Under the pieces are notes generated by a model that was not told the DNA's origin, did no database searches, and saw only the letters and a program-made list of their open reading frames with translations. The position numbers and the translations under genes are program-made. A stretch of DNA of 35,344 nucleotides from an uncultured Neglectibacter sp. (GTDB taxonomy: Bacteria > Bacillota > Clostridia > Oscillospirales > Acutalibacteraceae), in the NCBI GenBank assembly GCA_904419785.1, contig CAJFSY010000017.1:1-35344 (forward strand). The letters are read 5' to 3'. Positions 1 to 6,457 of this stretch are shown here, piece after piece. Positions within the stretch are counted from its first letter, which is position 1; each line of letters opens with the position of its first letter.

Positions 1-203
<203 letters not shown>

Positions 204-411
204 GGTATCTAAAACTCTTTCGAGCTTCAAATCAATCTTAGAGCTTTTGTTAGCTCGTTGCGAAGCTTAGCTTCTTTTACGGATTTTTTAGGTTCCGTTT
301 CCTGTAATTCCTCGAGTTAAACTCTCAGAAATCACGGGTCCTTCTTTCGTTTCGTTGTTTAATTTTCAAGGTCCTTATCGCTCTCAAGTTTTTTCTCTCA
401 AGCGCTTAACT
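204..411 (-). promoter_or_regulatory. rRNA operon leader with boxA-like element
   Basis: This is the transcribed leader between the last rRNA promoter and 16S. On the minus strand it contains GACCTTGAAAATTAAACA (complement about 357-373), which resembles the boxA/processing motif common in clostridial rRNA leaders and is expected to take part in NusB/S10 antitermination and RNase III processing. No protein-coding potential was seen. Confidence 0.6.
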
Positions 412-440
412 ATCTTACCACATTCGGTTTTGTTTGTCAA
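412..440 (-). promoter_or_regulatory. rRNA promoter, proximal (sigma-A type)
   Basis: On the minus strand a perfect -35 TTGACA (complement 435-440) is followed by a 17-nt spacer and the -10 TAAGAT (complement 412-417). It is the promoter nearest the 16S gene. Upstream on the minus strand are A-tracts that could act as an UP element. Confidence 0.8.
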
Positions 441-495
441 GCCCTTTTTTCAAGTTTTTTGGTTTTGTTTGTCAAGCCCTTTTTTCAAGTTTTTT
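426..495. repeat. 35-bp perfect tandem duplication in the rRNA promoter region
   Basis: Positions 426-460 and 461-495 are identical 35-bp copies that include the -35 TTGACA and the A/T-rich upstream tract of the proximal rRNA promoter. The second copy has an orphan -35 (complement 470-475) with no matching -10 at 17 nt. Confidence 0.9.
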
Positions 496-594
496 CCGAG
501 GTTTTTTCAACCTCGCTTCGAACTCTTTTCGTTACTCGCCTGAGTCGTCTTTCGAGTTCTTTTTACTTGATTGAGCTCTCTCGAGCGCTTGACT

Positions 595-623
595 ATCTTA
601 CCACATTCAGTTTCGATTGTCAA
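595..623 (-). promoter_or_regulatory. rRNA promoter, middle (sigma-A type)
   Basis: Minus-strand TTGACA (complement 618-623), 17-nt spacer, TAAGAT (complement 595-600). The core is nearly identical to the proximal promoter, so the two appear to have arisen by duplication. Confidence 0.8.
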
Positions 624-743
624 GCCCTTTTTTCAAGTTTTTTTGAAGCCTTTCGACTTCAAATTTCAAACCTGTTCGTTACTCGCCTGAGTCGATCTCC
701 AGATTTTCTTTACTTGTTTGAGCTCTCTCTCGAGCGCTTAGAT

Positions 744-772
744 ATGATATCATACCGTTCACTATTTGTCAA
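744..772 (-). promoter_or_regulatory. rRNA promoter, distal (sigma-A type)
   Basis: Minus-strand TTGACA (complement 767-772), 17-nt spacer, TATCAT (complement 744-749). It is the most upstream of three tandem promoters. The surrounding sequence repeats the module around the middle promoter: a 20-bp block at 528-547 recurs at 675-694. Confidence 0.75.
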
Positions 773-871
773 CAGGTTTTTTCAAGTTTTTTTAAAATTC
801 TTAACTTAACCTCAAAACCCGCGTAAAGTGACTGCTCAATTCCTTCTGTACAACCCAGAAGCGCTTATGGT

Positions 872-877
872 ATAATA
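872..877 (+). promoter_or_regulatory. Candidate -10 for the metA leader transcript
   Basis: A perfect TATAAT lies at 872-877. The sequence 17 nt upstream (849-854) is not a good -35, so this is a half-recognised promoter. Transcription would begin near 884, just at the first arm of the leader structure. Confidence 0.45.
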
Positions 878-880
878 TCC

Positions 881-963
881 GCACCACATACGGTTGCATC
901 AATGAAGAAAGCTTATGCTGCTTACTCGCTTGTGGTGCGCTCCGTTACTAGCGGAGTGTTTTT
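881..963 (+). ncRNA. Structured leader RNA / attenuator candidate upstream of metA
   Basis: The region folds into a closing helix, CGCACCAC (881-888) with GTGGTGCG (932-939), enclosing a possible GCAT/ATGC stem. It is followed at once by an intrinsic terminator: CGCTCCG (938-944), a 7-nt loop, CGGAGTG (952-958), then a T run (959-963). The 3' arm of the first helix and the 5' arm of the terminator share two bases, so the two can compete. It ends about 125 nt before metA, as a cis-acting attenuator would, but could also be a free small RNA of about 80 nt. It does not match the SAM-I, SMK, T-box or SRP RNA patterns I know. The terminator is well supported; the function is inference. Confidence 0.5.
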
Positions 964-1087
964 ATTATACCATTTTATCCGCCAAAAGGTCAAGTTCTTC
1001 CCCTTATTACTTACTATTACTTCTTATTTCTACTCTTTCTGGCTCAATCTCTGTTTTATAATACTATATATAGAAAGCCGTGATCTT

Positions 1088-1999
1088 ATGCCCATCCGCA
1101 TACAGGCCGATTTGCCTGCTATTGAAGTGTTAGAGTCTGAAAACATCTTTGTCATGACCCACGAACGGGCCAACCTCCAAGACATTCGTCCTTTAAAGAT
1201 CGCCATCCTAAACCTGATGCCTACAAAGATAGAGACTGAGACCCAGCTGCTGCGGCTGCTCAGTAACTCTCCCCTCCAAGTAGACGTTGAACTGCTTCAC
1301 ACCGCCACCCATGTGAGCAAAAACACCAGCTCTTATCATTTAAATGCTTTTTATAAAACTTTCGACGACGTGAAAGACCAGCGGTTTGACGGGATGATCA
1401 TCACCGGAGCGCCTGTGGAGAAACTCCCCTTTGAGGAAGTGGACTACTGGGACGAGATGTGCCATATTATGGAATGGAGCAAAAATAACGTTTATTCCGT
1501 ATTACATATCTGTTGGGGCGCCCAGGCAGGCCTTTATTATCATTATGGTATCCCCAAATACCCTTTGCCCGAAAAGCTCAGCGGCATCTATAACCATACG
1601 GTATTGAATCCCTACCATCCTTTGATGCGGGGCTTTGATGACAATTACTTTGCCCCTCACTCCCGGTATACCGAGGTCCGGCTGGAAGACATCAAGCAGC
1701 ACCCGGAACTGATCCCTTTAGCGGTGTCGGATCTTGCTGGGCTGCATATTGTCACCACGCAGGACGGACGGCAGATTTTCGTCACCGGACACGCGGAATA
1801 CGATCGAGACACACTGGCTAAAGAATATTTTCGGGATATCAACAAGGGTTTGAACCCTAAAGTCCCCTATCATTATTTCCCGGGCGATGACGACACCAAA
1901 ACGCCGCCGTTCACCTGGCGGAGCAACGCTCATCTGCTGGTAGCCAACTGGCTCAATTATTATGTATATCAGCAAACACCCTATGACTTTTTAATATAA
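1088..1999 (+). CDS. metA: Homoserine O-acyltransferase MetA (predicted O-acetyltransferase)
   Basis: Catalyses the first committed step of methionine synthesis, acylation of homoserine, in the cytoplasm. The ATG at 1088 gives 303 residues and the usual MetA start [10 protein letters not shown]; the reading frame runs further upstream, but that part is a leader-like translation without family similarity. The catalytic residues sit at the family positions: Cys142 (HICWGAQ), His235 and Glu237 (VTGHAEYD). Position 111 is Glu (GAPVEKLPF); family knowledge says Glu111 marks acetyl-CoA use and Gly111 succinyl-CoA use, so the acetyl form is predicted despite the common annotation as succinyltransferase. 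Monocistronic: terminator at 2013-2039. Upstream lie an attenuator-like leader and a second TATAAT at 1057-1062. No strong ribosome binding site is visible. Confidence 0.95.
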   Translation: MPIRIQADLPAIEVLESENIFVMTHERANLQDIRPLKIAILNLMPTKIETETQLLRLLSNSPLQVDVELLHTATHVSKNTSSYHLNAFYKTFDDVKDQRFDGMIITGAPVEKLPFEEVDYWDEMCHIMEWSKNNVYSVLHICWGAQAGLYYHYGIPKYPLPEKLSGIYNHTVLNPYHPLMRGFDDNYFAPHSRYTEVRLEDIKQHPELIPLAVSDLAGLHIVTTQDGRQIFVTGHAEYDRDTLAKEYFRDINKGLNPKVPYHYFPGDDDTKTPPFTWRSNAHLLVANWLNYYVYQQTPYDFLI

Positions 2000-2012
2000 C
2001 GCTCTTTTAAAG

Positions 2013-2039
2013 CGGACTGTCCCGAACAGTCCGTTTTTT
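2013..2039 (+). terminator. Intrinsic terminator of metA
   Basis: CGGACTGT (2013-2020), 5-nt loop, ACAGTCCG (2026-2033), then six T. A perfect 8-bp stem. Confidence 0.9.
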
Positions 2040-2077
2040 ATTTCGATTTGGCCTGCGAAAATCCCTGCCGCAGTTTC

Positions 2078-2106
2078 TTGAAAACAAAAGCGGCATCCGC
2101 TATAAT
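2078..2106 (+). promoter_or_regulatory. Sigma-A-type promoter of the HAD/GNAT operon
   Basis: TTGAAA (2078-2083), exactly 17 nt, then perfect TATAAT (2101-2106), 35 nt before the first start codon. Confidence 0.75.
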
Positions 2107-2141
2107 AAAGGGCAGTACCACGCACAGAAAGGAGCCCTTCC

Positions 2142-2768
2142 ATGAAATATGACGGTATTATCTTCGATTTGGACGGCACTTTATGGGACGCCACCCAGCC
2201 TATTATGGTATCTTGGAGCATAGCCTTGAAGGATGCGCCGGATGTGGAGACTCTCCCCACCCAAGAACAGCTGGAAAGCGTGATGGGCATGACTGCGGAT
2301 CATCTAATGGCCACCTTGTTCCCAAAGCTTTCTCCTCAGCGGCATATGGAGCTTTTTGAACAATGCTGCCAAGTAGAGGTAGACTATCTGCGAAAACACG
2401 GCGGCAAATTGTACCCCGGCGTAGAGGATACTTTGCGAAAGCTCTCAGAGCACGTTCCGCTTTTCATCGTCAGCAACTGCAATACAGATTATATTCCCTG
2501 TTTTTTAGACGCCCACAAACTTCACGCCTACTTTAAAGACTGGGAGTGCATCGGACGCACGGGACGCTCCAAAGGGGAAAACATCCGGCTCATCATGGAG
2601 CGCAATGGGCTTCATTCCCCTGTATACGTAGGCGACACAAAGCTGGACAAGGAAGCCTGCCAGCAAGCCGGAATCCCATTTATCCACGCGGCTTACGGGT
2701 TCGGCCAAGTGACGAATGCCGAAAAAATCCAACAGCCTATGGACCTTTTGGGGCTTTTGGAGGAGTGA
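2142..2768 (+). CDS. HAD-superfamily phosphatase
   Basis: A cytoplasmic hydrolase of 208 residues from the haloacid dehalogenase superfamily, probably a small-molecule phosphatase of the phosphoglycolate phosphatase/beta-phosphoglucomutase-like group. Motif I FDLDGT gives nucleophile Asp9 and Asp11. Motif II Ser is in IVSNCN near residue 105, followed by a Lys in the RSKGEN segment, and motif IV is VGDTKLD. The helical cap lies between motifs I and II. The start has AAAGGAG eight or so bases upstream. It shares an operon with the GNAT gene 27 bp downstream. The substrate cannot be told from sequence. Confidence 0.9.
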   Translation: MKYDGIIFDLDGTLWDATQPIMVSWSIALKDAPDVETLPTQEQLESVMGMTADHLMATLFPKLSPQRHMELFEQCCQVEVDYLRKHGGKLYPGVEDTLRKLSEHVPLFIVSNCNTDYIPCFLDAHKLHAYFKDWECIGRTGRSKGENIRLIMERNGLHSPVYVGDTKLDKEACQQAGIPFIHAAYGFGQVTNAEKIQQPMDLLGLLEE

Positions 2769-2795
2769 GCCATACCGCCAGAAAGGAGGCGCGCT

Positions 2796-3386
2796 ATGAA
2801 AAGTTCCTTATTGTTTTCAAGCTATCCCTTTATCACCAGTGAGAAATCCACCCTGACCCATATCACCGATATGGATTTAGATGCTTTGTGGCAGATACTC
2901 AGCGATGAGGACAGCCACCGTTTCACCCCGGAAGGAGCGGTGCGCACTCCCCGGGAATGCGCGGCAAAACTGCGGCAATTCGATGCCATGTTTCAGGAAC
3001 GCCGCGGCGTGGTCTTGGGCATTTACTCTACGCTGAACCAATTAGTAGGCCTGATGGAGCTTTCCAATATCGACCGCCAAATCGAAAGCGTCACGTTGTC
3101 GTTTATCCTGAATCCGGAATTCACCGGCCAAGGGTACGCTTCCTCCGCTGTACGGGCCACTGTGGAATATCTGTTCCAATCTGTGGGGGTCCACAGGATA
3201 CAGTGTTTCGTGCTCCCCATCAATTACAGGGCGGTACTGGTGCTGGAACGCTGCGGCTTTGTAAAAGAGGGGACCATCCGGGAAGGGTTTCTATGGCCTG
3301 ACAAAGGCATCGTAGACCTTACCCTTTACTCGTTGCTTCCCACAGACCGCAAAGCCAAAAAGACCGGCTCTCCCTATTATCTTTAA
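2796..3386 (+). CDS. GNAT-family N-acetyltransferase (RimJ/RimL-like)
   Basis: A predicted acetyl-CoA-dependent N-acetyltransferase of 196 residues. The GNAT core is visible: a beta strand ending in SFILNPEFTG, then the pyrophosphate-binding loop GQGYASSA with its helix, and the later segment NYRAVLVLERCGFVKEGTIRE. That C-terminal pattern is typical of the RimJ/RimL branch, which acetylates protein N termini, amino sugars or drugs. AAAGGAGG precedes the ATG. It is the second gene of the operon with the HAD phosphatase and ends at a bidirectional terminator. Substrate unknown. Confidence 0.9.
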   Translation: MKSSLLFSSYPFITSEKSTLTHITDMDLDALWQILSDEDSHRFTPEGAVRTPRECAAKLRQFDAMFQERRGVVLGIYSTLNQLVGLMELSNIDRQIESVTLSFILNPEFTGQGYASSAVRATVEYLFQSVGVHRIQCFVLPINYRAVLVLERCGFVKEGTIREGFLWPDKGIVDLTLYSLLPTDRKAKKTGSPYYL

Positions 3387-3395
3387 AAATAGCGA

Positions 3396-3435
3396 AACGC
3401 TCCATCATTCCGTAAAGGTGTGATGGAGCGTTTTC
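3396..3435. terminator. Bidirectional terminator between the GNAT gene and sigF
   Basis: AACGCTCCATCA (3396-3407) pairs perfectly with TGATGGAGCGTT (3421-3432) around a 13-nt loop. T runs on the plus side and A's on the other side let it serve both converging genes. Confidence 0.85.
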
Positions 3436-4103
3436 TATTGGTCAAAAGCGGCGCGCATATAAGTGAGAAGCTTTTTCTCCCTTCGGCTGACTTGTACCTG
3501 GGTCATGCCTAAAAGAGCAGCGGTCTCTGTTTGGGTCTTACCTTGAAAATAGCGGTAATGTATCAGTTTTTGATCACGTTCTTCTAAGGTGCGGATGATC
3601 TGATATAAGGTAAGGCGTTCGGTCATGCGTTCTTCGGGGGCTTCCACGGGAATATCCAGATTCCCGCCTTCTTCCCCATCCGTCAGGGATACCGGGGCTT
3701 GTCCCACCCCCAGCGCCAGAGCGGCCTTTTCCACCGATACCCCAAGGTTTTCAGCGATTTGTCCCACGCCGGGACTTTTACCGGTTTCCTGCCGTAAGCG
3801 GTCCGCTTCCTCCAAGGCCCGCTTGCCCAAGTCTCGCAGTCCTCGGGACACCCGCAGGGCGCCGCCATCCCGGAACAAGCGGCGCACTTCCCCAAGGATA
3901 ACCGGCACGGCATAGGTGGAAAACTTCACTCCGCGGGTGGTATCGAAATTCTCGGCCGCTTTTATAAGCCCCACGCAGCCCGCCTGGAACAGATCGTCGT
4001 ATTCTACTCCCCGGCCCAGAAACCTCCGGGCGCACAGATGCACCAGCCCGATATTTTCCTCAACCGCCCGGCGGCAGGCTTCCTGGTTACTTTTTGGGGT
4101 CAA
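3435..4103 (-). CDS. sigF: Sporulation sigma factor SigF (SpoIIAC)
   Basis: Forespore-specific RNA polymerase sigma factor of 222 residues, third gene of the spoIIA operon. Sigma-70 region 2 is at about residues 18-85 (EYDDLFQAGCVGLIKAAENFD, then VKFSTYAVPVILGEVRRLFRD), region 3 about 90-145, and region 4 with its helix-turn-helix about 170-220 (GKTQTETAALLGMTQVQVSR). SpoIIAB just upstream, overlapping by 17 bp, identifies it as SigF rather than SigE or SigG. The start is a TTG inside the end of spoIIAB with no visible Shine-Dalgarno, so translation is probably coupled. The N terminus is shorter than in Bacillus SigF. Confidence 0.95.
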   Translation of the reverse strand: MTPKSNQEACRRAVEENIGLVHLCARRFLGRGVEYDDLFQAGCVGLIKAAENFDTTRGVKFSTYAVPVILGEVRRLFRDGGALRVSRGLRDLGKRALEEADRLRQETGKSPGVGQIAENLGVSVEKAALALGVGQAPVSLTDGEEGGNLDIPVEAPEERMTERLTLYQIIRTLEERDQKLIHYRYFQGKTQTETAALLGMTQVQVSRREKKLLTYMRAAFDQ

Positions 4104-4521
4104 AATATTTGGTTAGGGTCACGCTGGTGCCGCGGCCCACTGCCGAGGTCACCCGCACGCTGTCACAAAAACTCTGCATCACCGCGAACCCCAGGCCCGC
4201 CCGCTCTTCTCCACCGGTGGTGAACAGCGGTTCCATCGCCTGTTGGATATCCGGGATGCCACAGCCTTTGTCCCTCACCCTGACCACCGCTTTTCCATTT
4301 TCAAATATCTTCACCGTTATGTATACTGTTCCCAGCTTATCCCGGTAGCCATGAACGATCGCGTTGGTCACTGCTTCGGAAACAGCGGTTTTCATATCGG
4401 TCAAATCCGCTACCGTAGGGTCAAGTTGAGCCAAAAACGCCGCCACCGCCGCCCGGCCAAAGCTCTCGTTGACCGAATGGGAAGAAAAGCTTATCTGCGC
4501 TTGATTTACCGGTTTCATCAT
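4087..4521 (-). CDS. spoIIAB: Anti-sigma F factor SpoIIAB (serine protein kinase)
   Basis: A GHKL-type ATP-binding protein of 144 residues that binds and inhibits SigF and phosphorylates SpoIIAA. The Bergerat-fold boxes are visible: the N box in AVSEAVTNAIVHGY, the G1 box in VRDKGCGIPD, and the G2 part in GLGFAVMQSFCD. Its ATG overlaps the spoIIAA stop by 4 bp and its end overlaps sigF, the standard translationally coupled order. Length matches the family. Confidence 0.95.
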   Translation of the reverse strand: MMKPVNQAQISFSSHSVNESFGRAAVAAFLAQLDPTVADLTDMKTAVSEAVTNAIVHGYRDKLGTVYITVKIFENGKAVVRVRDKGCGIPDIQQAMEPLFTTGGEERAGLGFAVMQSFCDSVRVTSAVGRGTSVTLTKYFDPKK

Positions 4522-4835
4522 CCAGCCCTCCTTTCAATGGCAGCCAGGCTGCCAATCCCTGAGAGCTCCACCATTTTTCCCAGGTTAGGAGAAAGCCCGG
4601 TGAGCACTACACGGCCTTTCCAAAACTGCAAAAGCCTTACCCTGCCTAAAATCAAACCAATACCGGAACTGTCCATAAAGGGCACTTGCGAAAAATCCAG
4701 CCGCAAGCACATAGGTTTTACTTTTTGAGCCGTATCGTCGATGGCTTCCCGCATTTCCCGGGCTGAATGGTGATCGATCTCCCCAGAAAGCCGCGCGGTA
4801 AGCACCCCTTCTTTATAGCTGAGCTGTACACTCAT
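4518..4835 (-). CDS. spoIIAA: Anti-anti-sigma F factor SpoIIAA
   Basis: A STAS-domain protein of 105 residues that, when unphosphorylated, captures SpoIIAB and frees SigF in the forespore. The phosphorylatable serine lies in FMDSSGIGLILGR, the STAS signature. The start is set at the ATG at 4835 (MSVQLSYKEG), preceded by AAAGGAAGG; the frame continues upstream to a TTG, but that start has no ribosome binding site and lies in a terminator stem. First gene of spoIIAA-spoIIAB-sigF. In relatives the operon needs Spo0A and SigH; the visible upstream signals are weak. Confidence 0.93.
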   Translation of the reverse strand: MSVQLSYKEGVLTARLSGEIDHHSAREMREAIDDTAQKVKPMCLRLDFSQVPFMDSSGIGLILGRVRLLQFWKGRVVLTGLSPNLGKMVELSGIGSLAAIERRAG

Positions 4836-4869
4836 GGTGTTCCTTCCTTTCTCTTCTCGTTCCAAAGCA

Positions 4870-4910
4870 TAAAAAAAGACTTTTGCAAAAGGGGTCGCCT
4901 TTTCCAAAAG
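4870..4910 (-). terminator. Intrinsic terminator between folC and spoIIAA
   Basis: On the minus strand CTTTTG (complement 4905-4910) pairs with CAAAAG (complement 4880-4885); inside it AAAAGG pairs with CCTTTT around a 5-nt loop. A TC plus seven-T run follows (complement 4871-4879). It can end folC transcription, and it also lies between the only candidate upstream spoIIA promoter signal and spoIIAA. Confidence 0.7.
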
Positions 4911-4931
4911 CCTTTTTGCCCTTTGAGACTA

Positions 4932-4939
4932 TTCTACAA
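4932..4939 (-). promoter_or_regulatory. Spo0A-box-like site in the spoIIA upstream region
   Basis: Minus-strand TTGTAGAA differs by one base from the 0A-box consensus TTGTCGAA. It also contains GAAT, as a SigH -10 would, with an A-rich stretch at roughly the -35 distance. The location, about 100 nt before spoIIAA, fits the expected Spo0A/SigH control, but the match is short. Confidence 0.35.
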
Positions 4940-4969
4940 AGAGCGCCGTGAATTTTTTGCCAAATTATG

Positions 4970-6265
4970 TCAGCCGCGATGCAAATTCTCCATTTTTTCC
5001 CGGAGCATCTCCCGGATCTCTCCCGCCAAATAGAAAGAGCCGCAAACTACCAAAGCGCCATTCTCCCCCATAGCTTTTACCGCCAGGGCAAGCGCTTCCC
5101 GGCACGATCCTGCCGGGATCACTTTAGGGCAGAACTCGCTGGCTACTTCCGCCAGTTTTTGAGCCGGCAGTGCCCGCAGACCTTCCGGGGCAACGGTGAC
5201 GATCTGTGAAAACAGCGGGCCCAGAATCCGCAGGGCCTCTCGGCTGTCCTTATCCGCCATCACACCCATAATCGCCACCTTACGCTGTGGCACGAACCGG
5301 GTCAGGGCCTGTCCCAAAGCTTGGGCGCACCCAGGGTTATGCCCGCCGTCCAACAAGCATAAAGGTTCACGGGAGATCACTTCCATACGGGCCGGGATGA
5401 ACGCTTTTTCAAAGCCCGCCTTAACAGCCTGCTCTGTTACAGGCCATCCGCGCTGTTTCAGAACTTCCAGTACCTTCAGGGCCGTCACAGCGTTGCGCAC
5501 CTGATGTTCCCCCAGAAAAGGCGTGCGCCAAATCTGTTCCCCTGCTTGGAAAGTTGTTCCATCAATGGAACATTCCAATTCCTTCACTTGGGAAAGGTCC
5601 GGAAGGAGAAGTTCCACCCGGCGTTCCCGGCAAATCTGTTCCAACTCGGAAAACACTTCCGGAGCCTGCTGAGGATAAAGGACCAGCCTTCCCCCTTCTT
5701 TCAGAATACCCGCTTTCTCAAAGGCGATCTTTTCCAAGGTATCGCCCAAAATAGCGGTATGATCCAAAGAAATAGACATGATTGCCGCCACTTCCGGCAC
5801 ATCGATGATGTTGGTGGCGTCAAAACGGCCGCCCATGCCTACTTCCAACACCACAATATCGCAGCCGCGGCGCGCGAACCAATGGAAAGCCAAAGCGGTG
5901 ATGTATTCGAACTCCGTTACCTGGTCGCCGTTTTTCTCAAATTCATCCGCTATGGGAGATAAAGCTTCCACTTCTTCGATAAGCTCCTGCTGGGGGATCA
6001 TTTCCCCATTGATCTGAAAGCGCTCCCGGAACTCCAGCACATAAGGGGACGTATAAAGGCCCACTCGTAAACCGCACTCCTTCAATGCGGAAGCTACCAG
6101 AGTCGAGCAGGTGCCTTTCCCGTTGGTGCCCGCCACATGCACAAACTTCAAACGTTTCTGGGGTTCTCCCAAACGTTCCAGCAGCGCGCCGATCCGTTCC
6201 AGCCCAGGCTTTATGCCGAATACCAACCGGCCATATACGTTGTCTAACGCCTCTTCATAGGTCAT
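4970..6265 (-). CDS. folC: Folylpolyglutamate synthase / dihydrofolate synthase FolC
   Basis: A cytoplasmic Mur-ligase-superfamily enzyme of 431 residues that adds glutamate to folates, and in many bacteria also to dihydropteroate. The P-loop is GTNGKGT at residues 46-52; the folate-ligase signature EVGMGGRFDATN follows near 142-153, then SISLDHTAILG and, in the C-terminal domain, LLDGGHNPG. Length is normal for the family. The start has GGAGGG upstream. The gene is read through a ZTP riboswitch at 6299-6406, which ties it to the state of the 10-formyl-tetrahydrofolate pool, and is followed by a terminator. Confidence 0.95.
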   Translation of the reverse strand: MTYEEALDNVYGRLVFGIKPGLERIGALLERLGEPQKRLKFVHVAGTNGKGTCSTLVASALKECGLRVGLYTSPYVLEFRERFQINGEMIPQQELIEEVEALSPIADEFEKNGDQVTEFEYITALAFHWFARRGCDIVVLEVGMGGRFDATNIIDVPEVAAIMSISLDHTAILGDTLEKIAFEKAGILKEGGRLVLYPQQAPEVFSELEQICRERRVELLLPDLSQVKELECSIDGTTFQAGEQIWRTPFLGEHQVRNAVTALKVLEVLKQRGWPVTEQAVKAGFEKAFIPARMEVISREPLCLLDGGHNPGCAQALGQALTRFVPQRKVAIMGVMADKDSREALRILGPLFSQIVTVAPEGLRALPAQKLAEVASEFCPKVIPAGSCREALALAVKAMGENGALVVCGSFYLAGEIREMLREKMENLHRG

Positions 6266-6298
6266 GGCAAATCCCTCCTATATTCGCAAATGCCCCGC

Positions 6299-6406
6299 AA
6301 AAAAGGGCAGCGCCACAAACGGCGCTGCCCAGACGGACGGCATTTCTTCAGCTTCCCCGCTTCCCGGTGGTCATCCACCTTGCCCGTCAGTTACGGGGGC
6401 TACGCT
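6299..6406 (-). promoter_or_regulatory. ZTP (pfl motif) riboswitch with expression-platform terminator
   Basis: On the minus strand the leader of folC shows the pfl consensus in order: GTAACTGACGGG, a GGTGG/CCACC stem, CGGGAAGCG, and, after a linker, CCGTCTGGGCAG. The last element runs into a perfect terminator stem, GGGCAGCGCC (complement 6321-6330) with GGCGCTGCCC (complement 6305-6314), followed by six T (complement 6299-6304). This is the known layout in which ZTP/ZMP binding to the aptamer blocks terminator formation. The identification is by motif recognition; the promoter and spacing agree. Confidence 0.88.
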
Positions 6407-6412
6407 TGTGAC

Positions 6413-6441
6413 AGTATACCACACAGCGGCCAGGAATACAA
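6413..6441 (-). promoter_or_regulatory. Promoter of the ZTP riboswitch-folC transcript
   Basis: Minus-strand TTGTAT (complement 6436-6441), 17 nt, TATACT (complement 6413-6418). Transcription would start near 6406, at the 5' edge of the aptamer. The promoter lies just after the valS stop, so folC has its own transcript. Confidence 0.7.
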
Positions 6442-6457
6442 GAACGCTTTCCTTTCT

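Noticed and set aside
470-475. Fourth rRNA promoter
   Set aside because: The duplicated TTGACA has no -10 at 16-18 nt; the sequence there is TGAAAA-like.
355-809. Overlapping plus-strand open frames of 62 and 116 codons
   Set aside because: They run through the repeated rRNA promoter region, give Phe/Leu/Ser-rich nonsense proteins and lack ribosome binding sites.
881-963. SRP RNA or SAM riboswitch upstream of metA
   Set aside because: No GGAAGGAAGCAGC-like SRP apical segment and no SAM-I or SMK core.
902-1087. 62-codon N-terminal extension of metA
   Set aside because: It covers the structured leader and terminator, lacks family similarity, and the catalytic residue numbers fit exactly when translation starts at 1088.
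2546-2842. 98-codon frame overlapping the HAD and GNAT genes
   Set aside because: Out of frame with both well-supported genes and without start signals.
4836-4907. Upstream TTG start for spoIIAA adding 24 residues
   Set aside because: The TTG lies in a terminator stem with no ribosome binding site; the ATG at 4835 has AAAGGAAGG and gives the usual SpoIIAA length.
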